Shown here: one piece after another, positions 1-8,498 of the stretch
Layout: each line of letters starts with the position of its first letter
Numbering within the stretch: position 1 is the first letter of the stretch
NCBI RefSeq assembly: GCF_009618275.1
Contig: NZ_WIAD01000001.1
Span: forward strand, 310,001 to 374,000
From: Roseimaritima sediminicola
Lineage (GTDB): Bacteria; Planctomycetota; Planctomycetia; Pirellulales; Pirellulaceae
DNA length: 64,000 nucleotides
Direction of reading: 5' to 3'
Position numbers and translations under genes: made by a program
Notes under the pieces: model-generated
Database searches by the model: none
Told to the model about the DNA's origin: nothing
The model's input: only the letters and a program-made list of their open reading frames with translations

Positions 1-1146
1 GCGAGCTTCGTTGACATGGTTCTCGCGGCCGCAAACAACCCAGCCCCGAAGCGCGGCTTCGTAGTCCTGAGCGTCTGGGCGAAGCGCCGGCCAGAGGTCT
101 TGGCCGTTCATGTCCGCCGGCACCGGTTTCTCGGCCGCAGACAAAAACGTCGGAGCCAGATCGATCAGACTGACCGGCGCGGCGATGCGGCGACCCGCCG
201 CCACCTTTTGCGGCCAGCGAATGGCCAGCGGCACCTGGGTCCCGAAGTCGTACAGGTTGCATTTGCCGCGAGGAAACCCCGGCGCACCGTGGTCGCCGCT
301 GACTACCAACAGCGTGTTGTCCAGCATTCCCCGCTGCTGCAGCTCGTCCCACAACACGCCCACAGCCGCGTCAAAGGCCATCGCCTCGCCCAGGTAATCC
401 GCGAAATCCTCGCGCACCTCCGGTACATCCGGAAGAAACGCCGGCAGGCGACCCTGCAGTTGATCGGGGTCGATTCCCCACAGTGCCTGCCCCGATCCCT
501 TGGCCCAGGCACGATGCGTATTGGTGGGATTGAACCAGTAGAAAAACGGTTGCTCGCCGTCGCGATCGTCCAGCATCGCCGAAAAGTTCTTTCGCACTTC
601 GTCCAACAACCGTTGTTTGGCAGCGTCGCGGTCGTCCGCCTCCATCACGACCTGGCTGAAACGATTGAATTTCGAACCGGCCGGCCGGTAGTTGCGCTGC
701 TTGCCGCCCATGCGGTCCTCGCTGATGTGCATCTTGTAGGACCACCCGATGTGGTAGCCGGCGTCCTGCAAGATCAACGGGAAACCTTTGACGTCGTCCC
801 AAGGGTCGCGATAGCCCTTCATCCAGGGATGATGCAGTTGCGCGTGACTGCCGTTGCGAAAGAAGTGACGACCGGCCACCAGCGCCGCCCGGGACGGGGT
901 GCAGGACGGAGCGCTGACCAGAGCACAATCGAACAGGGTTCCTTCGCGAGCCACACGGTCGAAGTGCGGTGTGTCGATGACGTCGTTGGGCGAAGGATGA
1001 TCCGGATCGGCGTACGCGCTGGCGTAGCGTCCGAGGTCGTCGGCAAAGGCCAAGACGATATTCGGCGGCTGGTCCGCGCGAACGACCGAATCGCTCCACA
1101 GCACAGCCCCCAAGACGGCCACGGCGACGGTCATTGCTTTCGACAT
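1..1146 (-). CDS. Sulfatase, N-sulfoglucosamine sulfohydrolase-like; C-terminus beyond window edge
   Basis: Exported sulfatase hydrolysing sulfate esters or N-sulfates of polysaccharides. The frame is open for 382 codons from the ATG at 1146 to the window edge, so the C-terminus is missing. Residues 1-24 look like a signal peptide (VAVAVLGAVLW). The metal-binding DD lies at about residues 36-37. The formylglycine motif CTPSR is at residues 82-86 and fits the CxPxR rule for maturation by a formylglycine-generating enzyme. A second metal motif, SGDHG, is seen near residue 310. The start is supported by AAGGAAA about 7 nt upstream. It lies 87 nt downstream of the aquaporin gene on the same strand, so co-transcription is possible. 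The heparan-N-sulfatase-like subfamily is assigned from overall resemblance; the true substrate is unknown. Confidence 0.9.
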   Translation of the reverse strand, partial: MSKAMTVAVAVLGAVLWSDSVVRADQPPNIVLAFADDLGRYASAYADPDHPSPNDVIDTPHFDRVAREGTLFDCALVSAPSCTPSRAALVAGRHFFRNGSHAQLHHPWMKGYRDPWDDVKGFPLILQDAGYHIGWSYKMHISEDRMGGKQRNYRPAGSKFNRFSQVVMEADDRDAAKQRLLDEVRKNFSAMLDDRDGEQPFFYWFNPTNTHRAWAKGSGQALWGIDPDQLQGRLPAFLPDVPEVREDFADYLGEAMAFDAAVGVLWDELQQRGMLDNTLLVVSGDHGAPGFPRGKCNLYDFGTQVPLAIRWPQKVAAGRRIAAPVSLIDLAPTFLSAAEKPVPADMNGQDLWPALRPDAQDYEAALRGWVVCGRENHVNEAR

Positions 1147-1233
1147 GCAGGTTTCCTTGTTGATCGTGAGGAGAGCGTTCGTGGCAAAGGGTGCGGCGTG
1201 GATCGGAGACGAAGCGGACGCGCCAGCAAGCCA

Positions 1234-2124
1234 TTACGGCGCAACCAAATCCCGCTGGGTGTCGTCCTGGGGAATCGGTTCGTAGGCGACCGAAGGTCCG
1301 AGCAGCCGCTGGTACAGGCCGACGCCTACAACCGCCCCGACGACCGGCGAAACCACATATACCACGACAAATCCCAACCCGTTGGGTCCCGGCAACGCGA
1401 CGTCGCCCCAGCCGGCGAAAAAGGCAAACAGACGAGGCCCGAAATCGCGAGCCGGATTAAAGCAGGCCTGCGTCAGCGGAGCGATCACACAGATCAACGC
1501 GGCCACGGTCAAACCGATGAATACCGCGGCAAAGTTGCGGGGCCCGTCCAGGTTCCGCGGATCGGTAACCGCGACGACCACCAACCCCAGCACAGCCGTT
1601 CCCAGGATCTCGGCAAGACTGGCCGCGGGCGTCGATACCAACGCATTGAGTTCGCGATGTACGTCGGCCCGGTACGGTTCATCCCCAGCGGCCAACCCGC
1701 CGGGGTTCGGGTAGTACTCGCCGTAGCACATCGCCGTCAATTCGCTGCCCGGCTGGCCGCGGACGATCCCCTTCTGCTGCTCTTTGGCTTTCAAGTAAGG
1801 CTGAAACAATACGAACAGCGTCGCCGCGGCAAGCATCGCGCCGGCGAGTTGGGCTGCGACATAGGCGGGCACCCGCCGCCAGGGAAACAAGCCCCAGGTG
1901 GCCAGCGCGATGCTGATGGCCGGATTGATGTGCGCACCGCTGATCGCGCCCACCACATAGATCGCCAGCATGATCGAAATGCCCCACACCACACCGACCT
2001 GCCACAGTCCCTCCAGGCCCCCCAACACCACCGCCACGTGGACCGCGCCGCAACCGAAGAAGACCAACAGAAACGTGCCGATGACTTCGGCGTAGAAACA
2101 GGTCGAAAGCGGACGGTTCGTCAT
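1234..2124 (-). CDS. MIP-family channel, glycerol facilitator type
   Basis: Inner-membrane aquaporin/aquaglyceroporin of 296 residues with the usual six membrane segments and two half-helices. The two NPA boxes are intact: GAHINPAIS at residues 64-72 and ACFNPARDFGP at 220-230. The Arg after the second NPA is the selectivity-filter arginine, and the Asp that follows (NPARD) is characteristic of glycerol facilitators rather than strict water channels. A long loop at about residues 112-160 between the third and fourth segments is larger than in E. coli GlpF. The next gene on the strand is a sulfatase, not a glycerol kinase, so context does not confirm glycerol as substrate. Confidence 0.92.
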   Translation of the reverse strand: MTNRPLSTCFYAEVIGTFLLVFFGCGAVHVAVVLGGLEGLWQVGVVWGISIMLAIYVVGAISGAHINPAISIALATWGLFPWRRVPAYVAAQLAGAMLAAATLFVLFQPYLKAKEQQKGIVRGQPGSELTAMCYGEYYPNPGGLAAGDEPYRADVHRELNALVSTPAASLAEILGTAVLGLVVVAVTDPRNLDGPRNFAAVFIGLTVAALICVIAPLTQACFNPARDFGPRLFAFFAGWGDVALPGPNGLGFVVVYVVSPVVGAVVGVGLYQRLLGPSVAYEPIPQDDTQRDLVAP

Positions 2125-2140
2125 GCTGCTTTAAGGATCT

Positions 2141-2193
2141 TCAGAAACTCGCTTAGGCTCGCCAGGCTTTCGGGGGAGAGGGGAGAAAACCTT
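2141..2193. repeat. Half copy of the CCCCTCTCCCC palindrome (family P)
   Basis: Contains CTCGCTTAGGCTCGCCAG followed by GGGGGAGAGGGGAGAAAAC. It matches the loop and right arm of the full palindrome at 17037-17100. The left arm is absent here. Confidence 0.7.
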
Positions 2194-2336
2194 TATGTTC
2201 TCCACATAGATTCCGTTAGCGTCAGGAGGTTTTTCGGGAAACCTCTAGAATACCCGAAATCGAGGCGTCCGGCGCGACGCGCCAGGAATGCCGTGCAAAA
2301 CAAGCGATCAGCCGTTTTGGCGTTCGCCCCGGCAGC

Positions 2337-4046
2337 CTAACGTGACGCTCGCCAGCCCGAATTGTCGTAGCCGCCGTTGCGGGAATCGTCCTGGTGCGAC
2401 GCATCGAACGCCGGCTGGGTTGCACGCGGCGGGTTGTTGCGGCGAGGTGCGAGCTGGGCGGGGGCGTTCAGCATCGCCGGTTGACGCCGCTCGATTTGTG
2501 CGGCACCGGCATTGGGCAACCGATTTTCTCTTCGCACCGGCTCGGCAACACGTCCCGGCTCGGCGACCGTGTCACGCTCCCCGATTCGCAGCGCGGATTC
2601 GGTTTGGTCGCCGTAGCGGCCGGGTTCCCCATATGCCGATTCCTGGTACGCCGCCGGCTGGACACCGCGGTCCTGCGAGGCGTTCCAAGCGATGGTTTTG
2701 AAACCCCAAGCGGGTCGCGATGCGGTACGGCCGCCCTCACCGAACCCATCACGCTGCGTCGAAGGCTGCGGCGAGGATGTGGACGGTTTTGCCGACTTGG
2801 TCGAAGGCTGGGCCCACGGCGTCGGCGGCGCGGGGATCGGACGTGCGTAGGTGGAGGGCGGGTCGGGCAATCCTCGAGCCGGTCCCGGCGCCGCGGCGCT
2901 GGACGTGGTGGCCGGCGGAGCCTGCCAGTATCGCGGCGTCTCCGGAGCTTCGGTCGAGGGCACCGGCACGCGCTGTAGCGCCGGCGGCGCGACCGGGGCT
3001 GCGTCGCCCTGGGGCACAGAGCTCGGCGTTTGTCCTGGCTGGCCCATCAACGGCTGGCCCGTCAGCGGCTGGCCCGGCAGCGACTGTGGCGGCAGCGACT
3101 GGCCCGAGCCGTAAGTGGATCCACCTTGCCAAGCCGGCGCGGGACTCGTCCCGACGGCGGGACTGGAGTAGGTGGCCGGCGGCAGCGTAGGTGCACAGGC
3201 GGCGGCCGGCGTCGCGGCGGCGGGCTGCAGCCCCATGTAGGGCGTGCGTTGGACTTGGTTTTGGTAAGCCGTGCAGGGTCGCTGGACCGTCACGGTTGAT
3301 CCGGACACCGGATCGACCGTGGTCAGCGGACGGTAGTACGTCACCGGAGCACGGTAGTAGCTGGTGCGATAATTGGTGCCAAATAGGTTTCCGAAAAAGC
3401 CGCGGATGCCACCCAACAAACCGCCGGTGCGAGCCGGTACGGCAGTGACCGCCGGCGCGGCGGCATAGGTTGGCGCCGCAGTGTAGGCCGGCGCCGTGCC
3501 CGCGGTGTAGCCGGGCGCGTAATTGGCCGTGTAACCGCTGGTCGGTTGAATCGGTGGGTACACGTTACCGGTTCCGTAGAACGATGTGATCGGCGCGGCC
3601 GTCACGGCCGGAGCGGCGACGGCGGAGCCGGCCACGGGCGTCGTCCCACCGTACAGGCTGCTGTACTGGCCGGCGTAGCCGCTGGACAGTGGCGCGGCCG
3701 TGCCATAGGCCGGCATCTGCGCCGTATAGGGACTCGTCGGCGCGGTGGTGATGGGCTGCAGCGCGGTTTGCGCCGGAACGGTTTGCGCCGGAACGGTTTG
3801 CGCCGGAACGGTTGCCAGAGGTGCGGTGGCCGAAACCGGCATCGCGGCCGAATAGGCCGGGGTGGGCGTGACCGGCATCGCTGCGGCGTAGGCCGGCGCA
3901 GGGGTGACCGGCATCGCGGCGGCGTAGGTCGTGGGTCGGCCGAACAACCAGTCACACAGGCATCCCGCGCTGACCGGCGGCGTGACCGCCAAGACGGCTA
4001 CGGCGAAAGCGGACAGGACAATAGCAAAGCGGCGTTTAAAGAACAT
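2337..4046 (-). CDS. Ala/Pro-rich secreted protein of a planctomycete-specific type
   Basis: Exported low-complexity protein of 569 residues with no recognised enzyme domain. The start is the ATG at 4046 (MFFKRRFAIVLSAF); an in-frame TTG three codons upstream is less likely. A clear signal peptide ends near VSAG and is followed by CLCDWLFGRP. Residues about 38-75 carry repeated AAAMPVTP/PAY units, and residues about 80-95 a triple VPAQT repeat, encoded by near-identical 15-nt DNA repeats. A conserved-looking core, YRAPVTYYRPLTTVDP, sits near residue 240 and resembles a motif common in planctomycete secreted proteins. The C-terminal half is Pro/Ser/Arg-rich and probably disordered. It may be a surface or cell-wall-associated protein; this is inference. 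Confidence 0.75.
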   Translation of the reverse strand: MFFKRRFAIVLSAFAVAVLAVTPPVSAGCLCDWLFGRPTTYAAAMPVTPAPAYAAAMPVTPTPAYSAAMPVSATAPLATVPAQTVPAQTVPAQTALQPITTAPTSPYTAQMPAYGTAAPLSSGYAGQYSSLYGGTTPVAGSAVAAPAVTAAPITSFYGTGNVYPPIQPTSGYTANYAPGYTAGTAPAYTAAPTYAAAPAVTAVPARTGGLLGGIRGFFGNLFGTNYRTSYYRAPVTYYRPLTTVDPVSGSTVTVQRPCTAYQNQVQRTPYMGLQPAAATPAAACAPTLPPATYSSPAVGTSPAPAWQGGSTYGSGQSLPPQSLPGQPLTGQPLMGQPGQTPSSVPQGDAAPVAPPALQRVPVPSTEAPETPRYWQAPPATTSSAAAPGPARGLPDPPSTYARPIPAPPTPWAQPSTKSAKPSTSSPQPSTQRDGFGEGGRTASRPAWGFKTIAWNASQDRGVQPAAYQESAYGEPGRYGDQTESALRIGERDTVAEPGRVAEPVRRENRLPNAGAAQIERRQPAMLNAPAQLAPRRNNPPRATQPAFDASHQDDSRNGGYDNSGWRASR

Positions 4047-4334
4047 CGTTAGCAACTTGGTTCAGGCGTAGTTCGCGACGCTGCGTGGCCGCAGGCCGTT
4101 CAAACGAACGAAACACGAACGCTTCGGTCGGCGCACGTCTTCGCTCGCGGAATTGGACGTCAGAGAGCGGTCTGCGTCAACGTTTTCAGCAGCAACTTGA
4201 GTGGGATGTCAAAAGATTCGGGCGGCTTGTTTCGCAGCGTAACGATTACGCAAGCTGTAGCGGCTGGCCCTAAGACACTTGGGCCGGCCGTGGCCCCTCA
4301 CCCCAAAAACCGGGGCTATCGCACTGGCGGCTCA

Positions 4335-4434
4335 CCTAAGCACGTCGGCATGAATCTTTCGGTGAAACCCCGCGACAACACCCTCCCGCGCAGCGGGAGG
4401 GTAAAGCCGAATCAAATGTTGCGACGTGCTTAGG
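4335..4434. repeat. 100-bp element with 13-bp perfect terminal inverted repeats
   Basis: CCTAAGCACGTCG at 4335-4347 is the exact reverse complement of 4422-4434. The interior contains a 46-bp block (4357-4402) that recurs identically at 37864-37909 and includes the hairpin CCCTCCCGC/GCGGGAGGG. It has no coding capacity. The structure resembles a very small non-autonomous element, but no target duplication is evident. Confidence 0.7.
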
Positions 4435-4689
4435 AGATGCGTTTTCGATTTCGTCGACAGCCCGTTAAACCGCAGGACCCTCACAAGCGGCACGCCGGGG
4501 CCGCCGGTAGCCTACGTTTTGCAGATTGCCTTCAGTTCTCGCCCGCTCGGGGCGGCAACGGGGGTTAGGGTTTGGACGTAGAGGCAAAGACGGGAGGCCA
4601 GATTCGCCCGACAGATAAAACAGCAGTACCCCCCGTGCGAGGCGGGGTCAGTCCTTCGGGACTGGCCTCGCCTTACTTTATGCGCGGTT

Positions 4690-4699
4690 GCGATATACT
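4690..4699 (+). promoter_or_regulatory. Possible extended -10 of the TPR gene
   Basis: The decamer GCGATATACT contains a TATACT hexamer 65 nt before the TPR start codon. The same decamer occurs at 8437-8446 before the HAD gene. No good -35 is seen, so this is tentative. Confidence 0.3.
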
Positions 4700-4764
4700 G
4701 GACGAGTCCGAACGGACCACGTGTCGGCGTTCCACTTGCTTGCCAGTCGGGGGCTACCAGTATC

Positions 4765-6669
4765 ATGACTTTCCGCTACGGCTTTTTCGCAGCCTTGCTC
4801 GGCATGCTGCTGTGTACGGGGTTGCCCCGCTCTGGTCCAGTACAAGCCGCCGAACCGAGCGATTGGGGGGCGTTTGAAGACGACGCCCAGCTGCAGGCGG
4901 AGATCCGACACTGGATCGAGACGCTCGGCCACGACAGTTACGCCCAACGCGTGCGGGCGAAGAGCGAACTGCAGCGGATGGGCCTGTTGGCCTTTGACCT
5001 GCTGTACGAGGCCAGCACCCACCCGGACAACGAAGTGGCGATCGCCGCGCGGCACCTGCTCAGCCGCCTGCAGATCAGCTGGACGCATCCGGATGATCCG
5101 CCTCAGGTCCAGGAAGTGTTCGAAGGCTACGGCGACAGTCCCAACGAGGCGGAACGGCGGACGCACATCCAGCGGTTGGCCGAATTACCGGATCGCATCG
5201 GCCTGAGGGGGCTGTGCCGCGTGGTCCGGTTTGAATCCAGCCTGCGACTCAGCCGTGACGCCGCCCTGCTGATCATGCGCCAGCCGCTGTTGTCCGAGCG
5301 AGCCCAGCAGCAGCGTTCGGCCGATACCATCAACGGCTTGATGGGCGCCAATCGCCGTCCAGCGGCTCGCTGGTTACGCGTCTATGCCGACGACCTTCGC
5401 CGCGGTGTGTATGACGCGGACCGTTGGCGCGAATTGATTGCGCGCGAGCGCAGCCAGGCCGAGGGTCGCCGCAGTTTGCAGGCCGATCCCGATGCGGTCC
5501 TGGAACTGGTGCGCGTCTGTGCCGTGCGGGCCAAGCAAGCCGACAACCACGACGAAGCTCTGAGGCTGGGGTTGGAAACCCTGGAAATGATCCCGCCGGG
5601 TCGCAAAGAATTGATCGAAGCCGCCACCTGGGCTCTGGACCACCAGTTGTATTCGGTGGTCATCCAGATGCAGCAGCGACAACCGATTCCCTTCCGCAAA
5701 GACCCCATGTTGCTGTACGCGGTGGCGGAAGCCTATCAGGCGCAAGGCGAACCGGCACGGGCCGAACGCTTGGCGACCACGGCTCTGGCGATCGATCCGT
5801 TGCCGGACCCCAGTTCCGAAGCGGCCGAAGCGATGTCGCGGGACGCCCTAGAGAATTTGGCGCTGCGGCACCGCGAGATCGGCGTCCAGTTGCAAAATCG
5901 TGGCCAGTTCCAGTGGGCGATCGGCGAGTACCAACACATCGTCGAACACTTGGAAGTTGACATGGTCGTGGCGGCGATCACCCGCTGGCAATTGGCTCGT
6001 TTACACGGCGGTCTGCTTCAGCACGAAGAAGTGCTGCAAACCCTGCAACCGCTGAGCGACCGGATGGAACGGGACAAGGACTATCGTCGCCGCCTGCAAA
6101 ACACCCTGATCAACCCCGACAGTATCGAAGTGCGGATGCTGCGGCACCGCGGATTGCTGGCCGCCGAACGGGGCAATTATGTCGAAGCCTACGACTGCCT
6201 GACTGCCGCTCGCGCCCGCTCGCCCGAGGACGCCGACATCCTGATTGCCCTGTACCGCCTGCCGAAGGACACCAGGCAAGAGGACCGGGTGCAAGACTGG
6301 ATCAACAAACTGGAAAGCCGCTTCGCCCAGCACGTCCAACAGACCCAGCGTGCTTATCGTCAACGCAACTCGTCCCACTACCGCTTGGCCCTGGCCGAAG
6401 CGCTCAACCAGCACGCCTGGCTGGTATCCAACACGTTTGGCGATTACGAACAAGCCCTCCGCAACAGCCTTCGTTCGCTGGAGCTGCAGCCCGATGACCC
6501 GATGCTGCTGGATACCTGCGCACGGTGTTTCTTTGCCGTGGAAGACTACGACCGGGCGGTGGCCTATCAGCAGCGCGCCGTCCGGCTGGGCGGAGCGGAC
6601 CCGGCGGTCCACCGCCAATTGGCGGAGTTCCTCGCGGCCAGAGCTGCGGCGAAAGCCGAAGCGTCATGA
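4765..6669 (+). CDS. Exported tetratricopeptide-repeat protein
   Basis: Protein of 634 residues with an N-terminal signal sequence (FFAALLGMLLCTGLP, residues 6-20). An alpha-helical region follows (residues 30-130) with HEAT-like character (ELQRMGLLAFDLLYEAS). From about residue 240 to the end there are TPR-type helix pairs, for example the segment around EALRLGLETLEMIPPG and the C-terminal motifs EQALRNSLRSLELQPDDPML and DYDRAVAYQQRAVRLG. TPRs mediate protein-protein contacts; no catalytic domain is seen. Its stop codon overlaps the next start (ATGA), so it is translationally coupled to the DUF2752 membrane protein. The partner and pathway are unknown. Confidence 0.85.
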   Translation: MTFRYGFFAALLGMLLCTGLPRSGPVQAAEPSDWGAFEDDAQLQAEIRHWIETLGHDSYAQRVRAKSELQRMGLLAFDLLYEASTHPDNEVAIAARHLLSRLQISWTHPDDPPQVQEVFEGYGDSPNEAERRTHIQRLAELPDRIGLRGLCRVVRFESSLRLSRDAALLIMRQPLLSERAQQQRSADTINGLMGANRRPAARWLRVYADDLRRGVYDADRWRELIARERSQAEGRRSLQADPDAVLELVRVCAVRAKQADNHDEALRLGLETLEMIPPGRKELIEAATWALDHQLYSVVIQMQQRQPIPFRKDPMLLYAVAEAYQAQGEPARAERLATTALAIDPLPDPSSEAAEAMSRDALENLALRHREIGVQLQNRGQFQWAIGEYQHIVEHLEVDMVVAAITRWQLARLHGGLLQHEEVLQTLQPLSDRMERDKDYRRRLQNTLINPDSIEVRMLRHRGLLAAERGNYVEAYDCLTAARARSPEDADILIALYRLPKDTRQEDRVQDWINKLESRFAQHVQQTQRAYRQRNSSHYRLALAEALNQHAWLVSNTFGDYEQALRNSLRSLELQPDDPMLLDTCARCFFAVEDYDRAVAYQQRAVRLGGADPAVHRQLAEFLAARAAAKAEAS

Positions 6670-7103
6670 ACGTGCGGGCTCCGATGGCCATGTCGACCGT
6701 GGTCGCCTGGTTGATCCTGTTGGTTGCCATGGTAACCGCGGCCCGGCTGCTGCAGTTCGAACCGCCGCGCACGGTCCGCCTGCCGTGGATCGATCAACCG
6801 CTGCCAGAATCCTGTAACGCCCGCCGCGTGCTGGGGATCGACTGTCCGGGCTGCGGTTTGACGCGCAGCTTTATCCTCAGCGCCCACGGCGAGGTCCGCC
6901 AAGCGCTGGCGATCCATCCGCCCGGCACCGTCGCCTTCTTTTTCTTGTGCGCGATGATCCCCTGGCGATTGTGGCAAGCCTACCGCATCGGCACCGGGCA
7001 CCGGTTCCCCAGCACCGTGACGACCGAAGTGATGATCCTGCTGGCCCTGCTGGGCGTCAGCATCTTCTGGTGGGCCGCCAAACAAGCCAGCGCGTACCTT
7101 TAA
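6666..7103 (+). CDS. DUF2752 membrane protein
   Basis: Small membrane protein of 145 residues. The ATG at 6666 overlaps the stop of the TPR gene by four bases; the longer in-frame extension upstream lies wholly within that gene and is rejected. The family hallmark GIDCPGCGLTRSF is near residue 58, after an earlier Cys (ESCNARR). Hydrophobic segments lie at about residues 8-25, 82-100 and 120-138. The CxxCG motif is typical of DUF2752; the function of the family is not established. Coupling to the TPR gene suggests that the two products act together at the membrane. Confidence 0.85.
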   Translation: MNVRAPMAMSTVVAWLILLVAMVTAARLLQFEPPRTVRLPWIDQPLPESCNARRVLGIDCPGCGLTRSFILSAHGEVRQALAIHPPGTVAFFFLCAMIPWRLWQAYRIGTGHRFPSTVTTEVMILLALLGVSIFWWAAKQASAYL

Positions 7104-7106
7104 CCC

Positions 7107-7151
7107 TTGTTAGTTGTTAGTTGTTAGTTGTTAGTTGTTAGTTGTTAGTTG
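7107..7151. repeat. Heptanucleotide tandem array TTGTTAG, about 6.4 copies
   Basis: Perfect direct repeats of TTGTTAG just after the DUF2752 stop codon. Three bases later a second heptamer array with a different unit begins. Confidence 0.95.
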
Positions 7152-7153
7152 CC

Positions 7154-7216
7154 CATCAACCATCAACCATCAACCATCAACCATCAACCATCAACCATCA
7201 ACCATCAACCATCAAC
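7154..7216. repeat. Heptanucleotide tandem array CATCAAC, 9 copies
   Basis: Nine perfect CATCAAC units (63 bp) end seven bases before the stop codon of the convergent DUF3754 gene. The reverse complement, GTTGATG, is related but not identical to the adjacent TTGTTAG unit. Confidence 0.95.
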
Positions 7217-7223
7217 GCGCGTT

Positions 7224-8498
7224 TCAATCGTCTTCCAGGGACTGGGCGTCCCACCAGGCGCGCAGGTGCTCGGTGGCTTGGGCTGGCCGGTGCGGGCGGT
7301 AACGCTCGTCGGGCCCTTGGGTACAGATTCCCAACAACATCATCAACTCCAGCGTCTTGCTGACGTCGAAGGCGACCTCGATGTCGATTGTCTCGCGCAG
7401 GATTCGCTCCACGCGGCGTTTCAGCCGCCGGCGGCTGATCGCTTCGTCGTTGGTCAACATCGCGTAGTAGGCCAACAAGATTTCGCTGTACCGCTGCTGT
7501 TGGGCTTCCTCGCGCAGCCGATAGATCACGCCGGCGTTGCTGTCCAGTTTCTGGTGGTACAGGCTGCGGGTCAGGTTCAGCATGTAGCGGTCGCGGGTTT
7601 GGAAATAGTTCATCACCGACCGCACGATGTAACCCAGCGCCGCCAGAATCAATCCGAACAGCACCGCGGCCGTGTACAGGCTGAGCGCGGCGACCAGCAG
7701 CGCGGTGCGGACGATTTTCCAGATCGTCATCCCGATCCCGCCCAGGCTGGGCACGACGATCTTGGTGCGGTCCAACCAGCTGATCTTGACCCGCGTACCG
7801 GGCAGCAACATGTCGACGTCCAACCGCGGGATGTTTTTGAACATCCGCAGATGCAGGTGGTGCGGATCGGCAGCCCAATCGCTCTTGGCGTCCTGCTGCA
7901 GTTGGTACACGACGACGACGCGCTGGTACACCGGCACCTCCACCGGCACCTCCAACCAAGGCCGGTGCCAGGGCCGCAGGGTCCGCACGCCGACGATGTC
8001 GCCGCGGGTGTAGACGGCCAACTGGGTGAAGACGTCGAAATCGACGTGCAGCGGCACGCCCCACTGACTGGCGATGCCCACGGTGGATTCAATCTGCTCG
8101 CGGCTCAGCGGCGTGTAGTTGGCGGCGCGCAGGACCCGGCGAATCCGCTCGGTGCAGTCCTTCGCGGCCGCGTTGATCTCCGCGTCGTCTTGTTCGACCT
8201 CGCAGTTCTTGGCCCGCACGCCCTCGTTGTCCGGATCGATGCCCACGTAGCGGCGATTCAGTTCCGCCTGCCCGCGCCGACCGTAGTGATGTAAAACGGC
8301 CGAGAGGGTCTGGCCAAAATGCCGCACGGCGGCTTGCTGATCGGCCGACAATTCATCACGATCCAGGAGACTCTGCTGCAGCTGGTCGCAAGCCAACGCG
8401 ATGTACGGCTCCAGGTCCCAGTGCGGCGCCCCGGCCGCGATATACTCCCCCGTCGTGCTGTGTTGAAGAAGTTTGCGGAGCGGATCAATGGATGGCAA
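7224..8498 (-). CDS. DUF3754 (TMEM143-like) membrane protein
   Basis: About 424 residues with a hydrophobic hairpin near residues 245-300 (IVRTALLVAALSLYTAAVLF and GLILAALGYIV), flanked by large soluble regions; this matches the architecture of DUF3754/TMEM143 proteins. The C-terminal part (YRLREEAQQQRYSEILLAYY through DIEVAFDVSKTLELM) is the most family-like portion. No ATG is available near the expected N-terminus. I place the start at the TTG at 8498, which would overlap the divergent HAD gene by 11 bp; an ATT at 8489 or an internal TTG is also possible. Function is unknown; mitochondrial TMEM143 gives only a fold-level link. Confidence 0.75.
   Translation of the reverse strand: MPSIDPLRKLLQHSTTGEYIAAGAPHWDLEPYIALACDQLQQSLLDRDELSADQQAAVRHFGQTLSAVLHHYGRRGQAELNRRYVGIDPDNEGVRAKNCEVEQDDAEINAAAKDCTERIRRVLRAANYTPLSREQIESTVGIASQWGVPLHVDFDVFTQLAVYTRGDIVGVRTLRPWHRPWLEVPVEVPVYQRVVVVYQLQQDAKSDWAADPHHLHLRMFKNIPRLDVDMLLPGTRVKISWLDRTKIVVPSLGGIGMTIWKIVRTALLVAALSLYTAAVLFGLILAALGYIVRSVMNYFQTRDRYMLNLTRSLYHQKLDSNAGVIYRLREEAQQQRYSEILLAYYAMLTNDEAISRRRLKRRVERILRETIDIEVAFDVSKTLELMMLLGICTQGPDERYRPHRPAQATEHLRAWWDAQSLEDD
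8437..8446 (+). promoter_or_regulatory. Possible extended -10 of the HAD gene
   Basis: GCGATATACT lies 41 nt before the HAD start and inside the beginning of the divergent DUF3754 gene. The same decamer precedes the TPR gene. No clear -35 is visible. Confidence 0.3.

Larger units (their letters stand above)
4047..4764. other. 718-nt intergenic region with repeats, divergent promoters expected
   Basis: No convincing gene. It holds a 100-bp element with terminal inverted repeats (4335-4434), a partial copy of the 78-bp family F repeat just before it (AACCGGGGCTATCGC near 4312), and a GC-rich hairpin at about 4637-4672 with a TTCG loop. A TATACT hexamer at 4694-4699 precedes the TPR gene. The two flanking genes diverge, so both promoters must lie here. 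Confidence 0.6.

Noticed and set aside
371-1234. 287-codon minus-strand frame near the left end
   Set aside because: It is a shifted frame of the sulfatase; the true frame contains signal peptide and CTPSR.
16-2340. 774-codon plus-strand frame
   Set aside because: Antisense to the sulfatase and aquaporin genes; a product of high GC bias.
4085-4433. Two short plus-strand frames between the Ala/Pro-rich and TPR genes
   Set aside because: They overlap the inverted-repeat element, lack ribosome sites and have no coding signature.
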